A stretch of DNA of 64,000 bases from Lineus longissimus. Lineage: Eukaryota > Nemertea > Pilidiophora > Heteronemertea > Lineidae. Shown piece by piece: positions 22,716 to 35,176 of this stretch. The notes below the pieces were generated by a model. The model worked only from the letters and a program-made list of their open reading frames with translations. It ran no database searches and was not told where the DNA came from. Both the position numbers and the translations under genes were made by a program. The number at the start of each line of letters is the position of its first letter. Within the stretch, counting starts at the first letter, position 1. The DNA is taken from contig NC_088323.1 of assembly GCF_910592395.1 (NCBI RefSeq), positions 14,495,501-14,559,500 of the forward strand, written 5' to 3'.

Positions 22716-24572
22716 TCAATGTGACCCAATATTCTCCCAAAGATAAGCCATGGTGGACCATAAGCCGTTGTGTACCACATTGTGCTGGGCGTTCCGGATG
22801 ATGGGCGTTGTTATGTAGGATTGATTAGGCAGGAGAATTGGGAACTTCCTGTCTGAGCTGACGTCTGAATTAGTTAGCCTCCCGGGTAGAGAGGGCAGCT
22901 TGCTCCTCCCCATTTGCTCCAATTTCAAGTAATCCTTAATCATTAATAGTGTTCGTTTTGAAGATTCGTAATCCATTTTCTCTCTGCGTTAGCCATGCAG
23001 GTCCCCTAAGCCATGATCAAATTTTAGTTCCTGATATGTCTCGCACGACGTGATAAGATGTCGGCAGTGTTTTCCTTGGTTGACACATGATGCCAAGAAG
23101 CCAAGTCTGATTTCTGACGTATTGTTTGCACGCGGTTATGTACAAACTGCTTCAGTTTTTTATTGGATCGGAGCCAATAAAGAGCTATCTCCGAGTCTGT
23201 GCAATATATCGCTTGGATTGTTGGATACTGAGGGCTGTAGGGATTTCGCAAAGTCTTTGTATAATTTACTCCTAAGACCATGGCCATCAGTACCAGCTAA
23301 GGGACTGTAAAATTCGCATTCTTCTCCGAGATGACTTTATTTTTCGAGACGATGAAGGCAACTTCATTGTTCTGTTTGGCATTATAATAAGCGACGCAGC
23401 CAATGACGGCGGTTGGACATGTTGCTGGTGTCACCTCTTTACCAGCAAGGAATAGAAGGCTTGTGCGTGAGAGAAAGGGAATCAATTTTAATGGTTTCCC
23501 ACTCTTGATGTTCGGTAATTGACAAGTGTTCATCCCAGGTTTTATTTTCTCTCCACTGTTTGTTTACATAAGACTTAGCAGGGACTGTAAGCGGTGCTAC
23601 AATACCTAGCGGTCGAAGATTGACGCGGCCTGAGAGTTTACTTTCCTTTTGTTAGTTCTTCTGATGAGTTGAGATCCTTTTCCGCGATTGGGAGCTAGTC
23701 AGATTTGGTATTCCATTTTAATCAAAACACCCCCAGGATAACCGATTTCGTTTGTAATCCTTCCGCTCTGATTCTTTGATCGTGTGTTTCCGAGCTTGAA
23801 CTCCATTGGCGCAGATTGAACAAGACTCCTGGAAATAATCCAATGCTTTCTGATCTGATTCGGTTTACATATTCTCGGCGACTGGTGTACCAACTAGACC
23901 GATTTTAGTGAACTAGCTAAGGCAAATGTGCTGGAAACATTTCCGAATATCACGGTATTACAGTGATACGGAACAAGTTCTTTCGAAATATCATTGTCTT
24001 TGTACCAGAGGAATTTAACCCACTTCAGCTCCGATTCTAGTAACTGTACAGCAAAAAGGCCCGAGCGAGATTTGCGAACAGACCGATCCGTTTGGTCCGA
24101 AAGAGCATAATAAGTTCAGTGAGATCCTGCAACATATTAGGTCTTTCATATAAGCATGAGTTGAGCGATGGGCTGTCACTACTGGCGTCGAAGAAGATTC
24201 TCAAGGGAGTGGTTTCACTGTCACGATGTACGGGAAAAAGAGGCAGACAGTGACTGATTTCACCTCCATCTAGATTGTCCTCCGAAATAAAGCCCTTTTC
24301 AATTTTTCCTGCATTACTTGGGTCAAGAGTCTTTCAAATAAAGAGTCAGGCAACTAGGGAACGTATGGCTTCAACATCAAAGCCGCTGCCCGTTTCGGAA
24401 GACGCACGTTGGGACAGAGCTCTCTCGGATCACGTGGTACACCCACGCCAATTCCGCACAACTGGACTTTGAACGATTCTTCGATCCGCTGAACGTGGCC
24501 ATCAAAGCAAACGCCTGCTTCAAAGTCACTGATCTCTATAAAACCATTTAGATATAATGTCAAAGATAACAT
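22716..24572 (-). pseudogene. BEL/Pao retrotransposon pol relic
   Basis: Minus-strand pieces in pol order, in several frames. RT: a stretch at about 24060-24330 decodes to DASSDSPSLNSCLYE and GPNMLQDLTELIMLFRTKR-like text (RT core just before the catalytic region), then MVHQSPRICKPNQIRK (23699-23893). RNase H/peptidase-A17 region: AVIGCVAYYNAK and FIVSKNKV (23297-23533). Then YCTDSEIALYWLRSNKK and STKENTADILSRRARHI (23024-23287), typical of BEL/Pao RNase H. Finally FPILLPNQSYITTPIIRNAQ and HNVVHNGL (22716-22976), the zinc-binding integrase N-terminus. The integrase core is absent. Many stops and frameshifts mean an old copy; no LTRs were identified. Confidence 0.85.
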
Positions 24573-25097
24573 TTAGTTTCGCATTTGCTTTTCGACAGTT
24601 TTGAGTAGAAGTGATGGCACTGGTTTGAAAATTATTATCGAAAAGCGTTTTTCTACCCCACGTCATCACACATTTTTTGGTTGGCAGTTAAGTATGTTGT
24701 TGGCGCTTAATGGACCATCACATGGTTCAATTTGTTGTCATTCATTGGAAAACGGAAAAAAGTGGGAAAAATGCGAAACGTCTCGTTTTTTGTGTTCAGA
24801 TGCTCAGATGTTTAGAAATCTCATTTTATGTCTATCAACAATTTGCTTATTTGATGTAACTGTTATTAAAGGTCATATATCAAGGTTTTTTGCCATTTTC
24901 TGCTGTAAGACGATTTCAAAAGTGTACCTAACACTTTATACAATACAGAAAACCAAATGCAATTAGCTCCATCCATTTTGAAGATATAGCCAATTATGTG
25001 TTTGACAACTTGATTACCTGATCAGGCTAGCAACTGGCTTGTTAGAGCCAGGCGGCGAGTTCAGCAAAAGTTGTGATGTAGATCAGGTCATCTGTAC

Positions 25098-25604
25098 ATG
25101 TCATGCAGTCATAAAAGCAGGAGGGCCTTAATTAATTATGCACACCTGGAAGTAATGTGTTTCATTCACTATGGTGTATTGTGTGAAGATGATGATGATC
25201 ATTTTGATGTGGGGATTGATGCTGCATTCCCTGAGGCTTCCACAGAAGTTGAACCAGACAGACGGCAACCTGCAGTTGTTGAAAAAGTGATTTTTTTTTT
25301 TCATCTTTTCATCTGCCATGTCTGTAGACTGGTTTATCTGTTAAAAGTTTATAATAGAATCCATGAAACAAAAATCAGGCTTATTGAATGTTTCATTGTT
25401 TTGTGTGGTAAAGAAACCATATTCAAATATGGCCTACATCAGTACAGTGTTTCAGGAGTTATGGATTGCATTGTTGATACACCTAAAGAAACCATGAAAC
25501 AATGCCAGACATTGAAACCCTGTAACAATATTGTTCAGGAATATTTATTTAGCATGGCTTTATCAACTAAACATCAAATAAACATTATTTTTAAAAATAT
25601 GTGA
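25098..25604 (+). CDS. Unrecognised open frame in TTAA element
   Basis: The first 60 codons (RRALINYAHLEVMCFIHYG, then an Asp-rich run, then AFPEASTEVEPDRRQPAVVE) look like real coding sequence. The rest after a T-run near 25290 looks intronic (hydrophobic, AT-rich). The likely exon is about 25110-25288 with a GTGATT donor-like site. I do not recognise the family; it may be part of the element's own protein. Confidence 0.25.
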   Translation: MSCSHKSRRALINYAHLEVMCFIHYGVLCEDDDDHFDVGIDAAFPEASTEVEPDRRQPAVVEKVIFFFHLFICHVCRLVYLLKVYNRIHETKIRLIECFIVLCGKETIFKYGLHQYSVSGVMDCIVDTPKETMKQCQTLKPCNNIVQEYLFSMALSTKHQINIIFKNM

Positions 25605-25679
25605 ATTGTGATGTAATGTATTCTGATTTTGAATCTTATATCTTGTTTTGAAACTGTCGCTTTAGGAAATGCTAACCAC

Positions 25680-25817
25680 GGGAACACAATGCCCGATCGT
25701 AATCAAGTTTATCAATGGCTCGAACATGTATGGCTCAACGTTTAAATATCCTTCTGTATCGACCAAAACATCCTCAAATTCACTGCTCTCACTCTCTGAA
25801 CTGTACGCGGAAGCCAT
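25680..25817 (-). pseudogene. Acidic N-terminal exon, transposon-associated type
   Basis: On the minus strand an ATG with good context (AAGATGG) opens MASAYSSESESSEFEDVLVD followed by YLNVEPYMFEPL. Ser/Glu-rich starts ending in a PYxFEP motif are familiar to me from invertebrate proteins annotated as P2X7-like, zinc-binding, often transposon-linked; that is recall, not a search. The following cysteine-rich part is not found nearby, so only this exon remains. It lies wholly inside the TTAA element. Confidence 0.3.
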
Positions 25818-26052
25818 CTTGCTTTGTTCTGACTGACCTGACCTACGTCATCAAAAAATCCCTAGCGGCCACATGTGGAACTAATCTAAAGTTGTGTGTG
25901 GTGGGAAATTCAAATAGTTTCAAATTGAAAATTGAAATAACTAAATAATGACTTTATTATTAGAATTTTTTTAATGTCTGGGATCTTGTTTTTTTAACCC
26001 TCAACATATTTCATGAGTATCAAGCATGTTTTCAAACCTTGATATATGACCT

Positions 26053-26360
26053 TTAAATGGGATATTTGATAGTTTTGTGATTTCGAAGCCCCGTTTCTAG
26101 TGTATTCAGATTAGAAAACAGTTCATTTTCCTATCGATGAGCTGTTTTGGCACACAAGCGCAACGTTGTGTGAGGTATACCATCGTTACTTGATGAACAC
26201 GCAGTTCGGTTTAAACCTTACAAACATTTATGGTGTGTACATTAATTTTTAAGTCACCTCATTAGAAATTATTTACAGTATATATTGCCATTGATTCCAT
26301 CCTAATTATGATTTTTTTTATAACAAATTGCCAACAGATGAGAGTGCATGCAGCTTAATT
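26053..26360 (+). repeat. Dispersed repeat, copy 2 (interrupted)
   Basis: Continues the homology of 24800-24869 to the repeat at 15780-16150 on the far side of the TTAA element. Confidence 0.75.
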
Positions 26361-26558
26361 GTGGTTTGATTTTTGTTATGTTTGGCAATTAGCAGCTAAT
26401 CAACACATCTGCCTAAATTTTTAGCTCGTTCTCATCAATATAATTCATATATTGCATTTATTTGTAACCCGATATATTATATGTGTACCTCATGTGCAGG
26501 GTAAGATTTTCGTTGAATTCTGGTCGTTCTATCATTGTTTTGCACCTCAGCTCTTCTT

Positions 26559-27136
26559 CGGCGTTGCGAAAACACGGAACGGAACGGAACGGAATAATGT
26601 TACGGAATAGGGTGAAAATCCGGTCTGTAGTTTATAACTACGTAAAAAGGCAAGATTTTGCCCGCTTAAAAGGTATTTTCGCATCCCCCTTCCATCTGAA
26701 TATAAAGTGAAACACATTAGAAAGTAATCTTGTATTTTTCTCTTCATTATTCATACCCCGGCTAGCCGGTTCCTGGAACTGGTACACTCTATGCAAATGT
26801 GTATGCAAATGAGTATTGATCGATAAGGTATTCCTCCGCGGGGAGCACTTAGAGGGAGTCCGGAGATGACTTTGCCAGGTCCACATTGTTCTACTCCAGC
26901 TCTGGTGCTACATAGCCAAGAAAAGTGTGATGAAACACAACAAACGTTGACCAAAGTTATAATTTTGTCGTGTTTTCATCAATCTTGCCGACAATTGTCA
27001 GTTTTTTGGGCGCTTAGCACCGGGCCATCACCCGGGGTTTACTGTAACGACAACAACAACAACTAGCATGATCATTACGGGGCGTCTGCAGACCATATTC
27101 CGTAACATTATTCCGTTCCGTGTTTTCGCAACGCCG
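26559..27136. mobile_element. Mutator-like MITE, 578 bp, 9-bp TSD
   Basis: Flanked by the identical 9-bp duplication GCTCTTCTT (26550-26558 and 27137-27145). The terminal inverted repeats are about 40-50 bp and begin CGGCGTTGCGAAAACACGGA. The left one has 10 extra bases from duplication of GGAAC units. Nine-base duplications are the hallmark of Mutator-type elements. No transposase inside. Confidence 0.85.
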
Positions 27137-28164
27137 GCTCTTCTTGTAGCTGGATTGTTAATTGCCCGAGGGCACTGTGGGATCAAAGGAAACTTGATGT
27201 AACCTGATTCTTTATTTGAAAAACTCTGGTGAAGCCAATACAGTTTTCATGTGTACAGAACATCCGTATATCTCGGAAGGGGAAGGGCGGGGACTTAAAC
27301 ATGTCTTGACATTTAACTCAGCAGACACATGTAGTACAGGGCCAACGGTCCAGTCAGCTCGCATGACTCCCCAGCTAGATATCGGGTTTTCCAACACCCA
27401 TAGCGCGCATTCCATGGACCGACTGCTTTATTTAAAGTGTTCTTGTTGTACTTAGGGATATTTCAATTATAGGCGAAACAGGAAGTAGGCGAAAAAGGAA
27501 ATACGTGAAAAAGGAATAGGCGAAATAGGAATAAACGAAACAGGAATAGACGAAGCAGGAATAGGTGAAACAGAAATAGGCTGAACTTGAAATGGCGAAA
27601 CAGGAATAGGCGAAACTGGAAATAGGCGAAACAGGCATAAACCATTTCAACACTGTTAGGGTGTGGGACCAGGACGGCTTCAATTATACTTGACATATGT
27701 ATACGTGTATATGCATGTTACATGTTTGTACCACAAGGCCTCAGTCTAATGTAGCCTAATGCACAAACTTGTGTTGACCGTATGTTATCAAAATAGAGCA
27801 GGAAGGTTTAAGACCTCGTTCCCTTTCAGTTAAACATTCGTTTTATGTTAACATGGCGGTCGAGTTTGTTCTGAAACAAACAAATTGGGTGGAATTCACC
27901 AAGGCATTTTAACGTGCGTGCAATTAAAGACCGATTATCTGATACACGGTGGATAAAACAGTGTTGTCCACGGACGGATAAACGGTCGTCTGAACAGCTA
28001 TTCTGAAGACACGATGATGGATGTATTATCCGCACGCGGTCAAGGCTGGTTTAATCGCTCAATAAATGCATATCGAACCATTGTTCGTTCAACCGCGCAA
28101 TGGAAATACGTAACTCGCAGATTATAAGAGTAGGCCTACAGTCAGGTACTCACACGCTGCCAGC
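27137..28164. other. Non-coding stretch with minisatellite array 3
   Basis: Apart from the array at 27471-27640, nothing is recognised. The right part (about 27840-28160) is presumably the left end of the Harbinger element; I could not define its inverted repeat by eye. Confidence 0.35.
27471..27640 (-). repeat. 15-bp minisatellite array 3
   Basis: Units AGGCGAAACAGGAAT with variants (AGGCGAAATAGGAAT, AGACGAAGCAGGAAT). It ends GCGAAACAGGCATAAACC exactly like array 2. Confidence 0.9.
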
Positions 28165-29766
28165 ATGGTTAAAACGAAGAGGGCTGAAAATGTCACTGTG
28201 GAGCAGAAGATGGGCCTCATTTAAGCGATACGATTGCGGGAGAATGTTATTGAAAGTAAGCGGGCGGATGCAAGCATGACCAAGAATAAACAGCTGGCAT
28301 GGGTTGACATTTCCAACGAAATGCCTGCAAATTTCCCCGAGAGACCGAAGAGTGACCGAAAAGATTTCTGAGAATTGTGGCGACGGATGAAAAATCAAGG
28401 CCAAGGCGATAGCACGAGACAAAAATATTGATATGGCGAAAACCGGCGGTGGATTACCAGATGTCAACGACGTGGATGATGAAACATGGGCTATCTTAGC
28501 CATCATCGTTGGAGATCTTGAGCAAGTTCACAACGCATATGATGATGATGCTCTTCAAGTGACCACTCAAGCAACTGTACCTGAAGACGAAGGCGATGAT
28601 GCGATCGCATCAACCAGCAACACGACATGCTAAAATGACAGGTACCTATTACCATCTTGCAGCTTTTGTCTTAGCTTTTCTTATCGATGCTCATTGTATT
28701 AGTATATTATTTGTAAAGAAATCTGGAAGAGAACAATCCTTATTATTCCATGGGTTTGGTAATGTGTACGATGTATATAAATTTTCAAAATATATTTTCA
28801 TTTATCAGATCAGAGCAGTATAGGTGGAGTAAAAAAATAATTTAGCGGAAGATGCTGATATTTATAATGTAAAATGGTAACGACCAGTAACAAATAACGA
28901 TTTCAATAGGCATGATTGTTGGTAAAGATTTATTTCTATTTCAGTATTAACCAGTTTTCTGATGATTAGGACACAGATGATGAGATTGTCGATTCTCAGA
29001 TGACGCAGAAGAACCGACAGTAATCTGGCCAGTGCACTAGAATGTCAATAGTGTAAGTAACAGTGCCTCAGGGTATATACATAAATTAACATTGCTACTT
29101 TCCAGATGATAGTACCTGTCTTTAGATTATGAATAGAAATACGCATTGTTGACATCTACGAATTGAGATTGTACACTTCCATATTCGAGGGTTTTTGATT
29201 AAAACAGATGTAATTATGGTTATAGAATATGCTAAATTTGAATGTTACCCTTCTATTCACGCACAACATGTTTGATTAAGTTTACCACAATGCCGTTTTC
29301 GTTTCAGACAAAAAAGAAGCCTGCATCTTACCAAAGTCAATTGTCGACCCCTACTAAAGCCCGTTCAGAGATGACCAGACCTGCTTTTCATCCTCAGCCT
29401 AAACTGACCACTCCCAACCAACAGGCCCGCAATACAGCTCACTGTCGTCAACCTCTTGTGACAATTGCCGCTCCACCTCAAAGACACCAACCAAGTGCGA
29501 GTGCTCCCAGTAGTCCTGTTAATGATACCGTATTCACACACCGTCAACGTCATCCGGAGATCGCCACTCAGCATAAGCCTACTGCTACCCCTGCACGTCC
29601 GGTACAACGGAGGCGTAAACTTGCCTGCAAGACGAGCACAAAGCAAAAATGGAACTCATTGAACTCCAAAAGAGGCGGCCCGATCCAAAAGAAGAGCGTA
29701 TGATGCGAAAACCGAATATTATCAAGAGTAGTTAAAGAAAAAACGCCTGGACATTCAAACTGAATA
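28165..29766 (+). pseudogene. Harbinger Myb/SANT-like DNA-binding protein
   Basis: The ATG at 28165 opens MVKTKRAENVTVEQKMGLI; then an in-frame TAA, followed by REN, IESKRADASMTKNKQLAW and NEMPANFP, the helices of a Myb/SANT-like domain. A second disrupted stretch gives ELWRRMK, and after a frameshift MAKTGGGLPDVNDVDDETWA (from 28433) follows; the K-TGGG-P motif is typical of this family. Probable introns lead to a short exon (about 28970-29019, DTDDEIVDSQMTQK) and a last exon from 29308 (acceptor TTTCAG). That exon is rich in Pro, Ser, Arg and ends in a charged helix (KMELIELQKRRPDPKEER, then KKKRLDIQTE, stop 29764-29766) after another frameshift. In Harbinger elements this protein helps bring the transposase to the nucleus and the ends. 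Confidence 0.75.
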
Positions 29767-29802
29767 AATGAGAGATATGTAATTTTTTTTTTCTTTCACT
29801 TA

Positions 29803-30657
29803 CTAGAAATGTTGCATTATGAATCTCTGTCGGAATAGGTTTCCTCTCAGATCAGCCTCTACCTGGTTAGCGGGTCGTTGTGGTTCCTAGTAGTCATGTC
29901 TGGGAATGTCTTGATCAGGTTATGGCAAGGGATCATTCATTCTTATTGTCAAATTATGCAAGCATGCGTTTGCAACAATAGTGGCCATATTGTGATCCAA
30001 CTGAAAATTAAAAACAAATGCATATATACACATGATAATATTTTATCTCAAGCATAAAACTGGAAATGTTGGTTATTAGTATCGATAAGGAAATTTCGAG
30101 ATGACACCTTTTATAATCATGACAAAGTTTATTGTAAGTTGTTTTCAAGAATAATACCTGATATTCTATCATAAGTTAAATATGACCCTGAGACTTATTG
30201 AAAAAAAAGACAAATTAGTGGTCAGCTTCCCTAGCACCCGTGTCCCAACAACCTGATTTTGATACCTTTGAGTATGAATAGGGATTCAGTTATAAAATAC
30301 CACCGATTAAAATATACTCATCGAACATCTCAGGTGCATCCCCTTTGACACACATGGGAATCTCTTCTTCCAAATCCCAAATGCCCTATCGATAACTCCC
30401 TTGATACACCTCTGAGCATTTGTTGTAACGATGTTCTGATGGTGTCCTTGGGTTGCGAACCGGGGTTAGCATGAATTTCCGTTACGTGTAAGCTGGATCA
30501 CCAGGCAAAATCTCTTGATACTCTCCTGTTCAAAATTTGCGAAATATCTCAGATTCTTCAAATATCCTGGAGTCATGGGCTGATCCATACCATCTAGCGT
30601 CAGTGTCGGTGAACAGCAGCTGATGGTCAACTGTAAGTTGAGTGTTGATGCAGTAGT
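29803..30657 (-). pseudogene. Harbinger transposase, 3' part
   Basis: Minus strand. From the copia junction it reads INTQLTVDHQLLFTDTDARW and YGSAHDSRIFEESEIFRKF (second catalytic Asp in the TDTDARWYGSAHDS region), then after a stop/frameshift LPGDPAYT, then RCIKGVIDRAFGIWKKRFPC. Here the usual catalytic Glu position of the viErtfGvlK-type motif is Asp. A likely intron (about 30310 to 30004, acceptor TTTTCAG) is followed by LDHNMATIVANACLHNL and FRQRFIMQHF, the usual C-terminal region, with stops in between. The stop codon is at 29803-29805. Inactive. Confidence 0.85.
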
Positions 30658-30770
30658 TGATAACTCGCTGATAAAACTACATGACGACACAAATACGACA
30701 CAACACATATATTCTTCACAACACCTGACCCTCTGACGTCACATCAGGGAGCAAACATTAAACATTAACA
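30658..30770 (-). repeat. copia 3' LTR
   Basis: 113 bp, TGTTAATG...GTTATCA on the minus strand. A purine-rich tract (minus-strand AAAAAGAAGGAAAAAAAAGA, about 30783-30806) lies just upstream and is the candidate polypurine tract. Confidence 0.92.
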
Positions 30771-30977
30771 TTAATAAATATTTCTTTTTTTTCCTTCTTT
30801 TTAGAAGTCAACAAATATTAACGTGCGCACAAATAACCACCAAAAGAAAGTGAAGCAGGCTAAAATTTCAAAACAGTGAACTTCTAAAACACGTAACCTA
30901 AATTGAATAATCAATCACACAGCACTTCAAAGCATTGTCTATTACACACTTTAATCTTCACTGACACTTTGTCTCAC

Positions 30978-33900
30978 TCAGTAGTCTTTAAGTTTTCCTG
31001 TTCTCAATACATGCAACAACTTATCAGCAGATGCGCCTTTCTTCGTCATACAGTTTGCAACGTGGTAATCTCCTGGGAGCCACCTCACAGTGTTTCTGTC
31101 CTTTCAGTCGATGGACTGCTGAATGGCACTTATATCCAGGCGCAAACGCTTATCATCAACCAATTTTGTTGATCCCAACGACTCAACTACACTCTTGTTG
31201 TCAACAACTGCAATCAATTCGCATTCTAAGCTGTGTCCAAAAATACACTGCAACTGATCTCTGAGATACATAGCGTCCTCGCACGCCTCTAGCAAAGCCA
31301 GTTCCTCAGCAGCAATTGCAGATCTAACCACCCTTTTGATTTTATTAGCAGACCAGTTTAGTGGACAGCATTTTCCGTCCTTTCCTACCAGAAAAACAAT
31401 ATGCGCCCCCGTGCTGCTGATGCCGTCACTAAGGTTAGCCAAAGCTGCATCCGAGAACACAACAATCTTCCATTTTCTTTGATCCCCCAACGCAGGGAAC
31501 CACAGCTCAGATCTTTCTGATTTTAACTTTTTCACAGCCTTATCTAACTGCAATATGTCAACCACCTAAGCCTTGTTAAATTTTGTGCTGAGATCAATCA
31601 TCTCGAATGCAAGATCAGGCCTAGCGCCCTGAACAGCCCAATTTAGGCGACTTACAACACTTCTGTACATTGTTTTCTCCTTGCTCGTCCTTGCTAACTC
31701 ATCTTGTTTTCTACACTGTCTTTCAACAGCAAGTTCGATCGGATCAACACTTTCAGTGTACTCGCTCTGATCCAACAGAATTCCATCTTCTGATTGAACC
31801 AATTCGAACCCAACATATATAAATGCTGTGTCTTCAATACGACCCGCCAGGAAGCGCTCATGCAATTTGTCCATCACCAACGTGTCAAATTCAAGGCAAC
31901 CAGCATGGATGAAGTCATCAATGTGACCCCCTATTACACCTAGTAGCCGCCCATCTTTCACCAGGGTAAATATGGCAGGGTCATGCACTGACTGCTGGCA
32001 TCCGATCCCCAGAAGAGTATCCCTGACGCTATGATAAAATTGCCGAGCAGCATCGTTCAACCCGTACAGACAGTGCTTGAGCCGCCGAATTTTCCCTTCC
32101 GCATGAGCTTCTTGTGGGGGCTCTGGAAACACTTCCCTATCCAAAGCCTTGCCTTGAAGAACGCAGATTTGATGTCGGTCGTTTTAACAGCCCATTGGTT
32201 ACTTGCGGCAACGGCAAGAATTACTCTCACTGATGACTTGCAGACGGTTGGGGAGTCTTTTTGTGCGCATTCGTCTTCCTCAAAGCCCCTGGCAACCAGT
32301 CTGGCCTTGACTTTGCCGGCTTTTTCAGTTAACACCCATCTGGTAGAGACTCTAGGTTGCCCAACATTATTGACTCCCTCATATGTCTGAAAATCTCTCA
32401 ACTTTTGTAATTCTTCCTTTTTGGCTGGAACACAAGATTCATCATTATGCTTTGCCCTTGGGATCACAACCGCATTCACATTCTCAATGTTGTCCAGTTT
32501 GTCCCAAGTGTACACATGCCTCAGGTCAATGCTGGAATCAATCTCACTGTTATCCTCGCGCACATTGTACCGGTCACTGTATAGTCCACAGACCTTACCA
32601 GCCCTACTTTTTACCGTAGCCATTGTCCAGTCATTCTCAGGTTTTATCTTATATTGTATCCTCGAGTCCTTTTTCAGATTAGATTTACCATGCACGTGCA
32701 AACTTGGCTCGCTCATTGGAGCGTTCTGCACGGTATTGTCTACGTCAATGTTCTCCGAAACCACCAGTGTAGGTTTCGCACATGCGGTTTCACCAGAGGT
32801 GTGTTCTGTTGACACTCTCCGACTCCCTTGATTACCCGTGGAGTTTCCTATTAACCCCTTTGGACTACCAAAATCGCATCCTGGATCGCTTGAAGCTTTC
32901 ACTAACCCTAACAAAAGTACAACAGTGTCGCACAAACACTACACGGCCGTCCTGGAGTACAACCTTCCCTGGTCCTAGCCATCGTTCCTGGCCTTCTCTT
33001 TTGTAGAACACACGATCTCCATTGCGAAACACCTGCTCAAATGCGCGGATTTTGTTTCGCAGAGCACGGCGAATTCTTTCTTCGGCTTCAGACTCGATGA
33101 AAGCCTGCCTGCTAGCATGATGAGCGTTAAGGTGCTTTGCAAGAACCTCACTAGTTGTAGTACCCTGCAACGCAGGAAGTTGTTTTGACATCACATTCGG
33201 CAAGTTCGGGTTTTTGCCGAAAACTAGCTGATAGCTACTATACCCATGCCACATCTGAAGAGAATTGCGAGCCATATTCGCCCAGCTCAAGAGAACTTCT
33301 ACAGGCGTATCGGGGTACTGTTCAGTCAGTTTGAGTAATATATTGTCAGTCACACCATGGATACGTTCGCAGAGACCGTTCTGAAAAGGACTGTCCGCCG
33401 ACGTCGTGCACACTTGGATGTTCAACACACTCGCAACTTCCCGGATTTCGTCGGCGCTGAATTCGCCACCGTTATCATATAGTTATCCTCGCATTACACC
33501 GTAACCAGCACCTAAGTGCAACATGATTTTGTCTATGACCTCATTTGGTGTCTTTCTATCAATGAACACCGCGATAGTCATCCGGGACCACATGTTAACT
33601 AGATAGAGAATGCAACGATGCTTCCACTTTTTCATGTCCATAGATACTTCCTCATTGAAGTCATGGGCCAGAGGCATTGCGACCAAGGGCCGCGACGGCG
33701 TTCGAACATACACTTTGCACAAGTCACATTTCTCCTGTATTGAATAGAGTTGTTGCAGGAAATCGTCTTGCCATACCCCTATGTCCTTGAGTAAACTAAC
33801 CAGCTTCTGAGTAGGCGGATGTGCAAATTGACGATGCAGCTTTAAAAGGGCTTTAACCCTTTCCGCTCTGTCCAATTCACTCAACTTCACAGTGCATTCA

Positions 33901-35176
33901 CTTTCCACTGTACGGTCACTCACATTCTCAATCAAAACGCAGTAGTGACCAGCGCTCGTAAAGTCTAATGCCACTACAGTCCCCAGGATCTCCGCTGTAT
34001 CATCCTCAAGGTTCAGTTTGACCTTGGCTGCTTTCATTGTCTCTGCAGACAACAAAAGGGGAATATCTGATTCCACAACGTCCGTTGCAATAGACACCTT
34101 TTTTTCCTGCGAGTGTATCCGGGATTTCATACGCTCCTTTTGATTTCAGCACTTCACCACCACCGAATTTGAAAGTCTTCAATCCGGACCTCTTAATCAC
34201 TTTTTCTCTCTCAACACTGGCCAAACACACGAGGAAGGATCGCATTCAATCGACCCCGCACACTGTAATGGTACACGCCCTATCCAACACGGCACAACAC
34301 CTAGATTCCACGCCAAGACGTATAATGTCAGCCTCCTTATCACCCGTAAATAGCACTGCAGTATTCAGTACTTCGTTTACCAACACACCACTGTTAAACA
34401 ACCCTTTTCCTTGGTTCTTCCAACTATCAGGAGAGTTGGCGAGTAAATGTCGAAACGATCCACAGGCTCGACAAAGATCGGTCGACCGTCTCTTCCCGTG
34501 GGGTTCACCTTTCGCTGGACCCCGCAACACGTGTTGGCCCTCTGTTTCAAATATTGCGACCACGCCAGCCGCGAGAATTGTCAACTGGAACAACTCTGTA
34601 TCCAGCCGTAACAAATGCGTCATCATTCTCCGCAACAAATGCCGGTTCTATCTTTATTGCGGGGTGTCTACTCTCGCCACAATCCGTCTCTTTTCTCTTT
34701 AATTTCTTTAGGGACTTTTTTGCTTGATCATAGAGTGTTCCCTTCTTACTGTAATCCATACCGGTGAGAACGAGCAATTTCTCATCGGCCGTAATTTTCG
34801 CACGTTTCAAGAGTTGGAATGCCAGAATTTCCGGAGGCAACGCCATACCTTTCTTTATAATTCGGTTATATTTCTGATCAAACTTAGTAATAAAGTCTGA
34901 AATGGCCTGATCGTCTGACCGCACGTAATCATTACAGTCCTCAAACTTCTCTAGGCAGTCGGCCAGATCGTCTTTCGCCAGTTTTTCATCAAAGAATGCC
35001 AATAGTTTTTTAGACCGTCTTTGCTCCCTAAATCATCAAGCGACAATTCTTCAAATACACGTTGCCGAATAGCAGTGTTCCGGCAAAAAAGGAGCGATTG
35101 CTATCCCCTGCTTTTCATCGGTCAATGACGTAACTTTTTGCCATGCTTGGAGTTCTATTTTATATTGTTTGTTCAT
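30978..35176 (-). pseudogene. copia gag-pol, broken by stops and frameshifts
   Basis: Order on the minus strand: gag from ATG at 35176 (MNKQYKIELQAWQKVTSL, two early frameshifts, then LAKDDLADCLEKFEDCNDYV at 34547-35002). Zinc knuckle CRACGSFRHLLANS: CX2CX4H present, last Cys replaced by Ser. Protease AVLDRACTITVCG: catalytic Asp present, DSG/A-type site changed to DRA. Integrase: HRQFAH and CDLC (HHCC finger), SMDMKKWKH (first Asp), an in-frame TAA before YDNGGEFS (second Asp), QNGLCERIH (Glu). RT: STRWVLTEKAGKVKARLVAR, TTDIKSAFF, frameshift near 32150, HCLYGLNDAARQFY, GGHIDDFIHAG. TAA near 31563, then RNase H with VVFSDAAL and VAVVDNKS-type motifs; TGA near 31101; end at 30978. At least three stops and about six frameshifts, although the LTRs are 97% identical. 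Confidence 0.9.

Larger units (their letters stand above)
24870..26052. mobile_element. TTAA-targeting DNA transposon, 1183 bp
   Basis: Exact TTAA duplications flank it (24866-24869 and 26053-26056). The ends are a perfect 19-bp inverted repeat starting AGGTCATATATCAAGGTTT. The empty site is visible in the related repeat near 15840. TTAA targets and AGG-starting ends suggest a Kolobok-type element; piggyBac normally starts CCC. The inside carries no recognisable transposase, so it is probably non-autonomous, perhaps with captured exon-like pieces (25680-25817 minus; 25098-25290 plus). Confidence 0.85.

Noticed and set aside
28150-28506. 118-codon minus-strand frame
   Set aside because: Antisense to the Myb/SANT-like exon.
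32421-34702. Plus-strand frames of 119-177 codons
   Set aside because: Antisense shadows of the copia gag-pol region.
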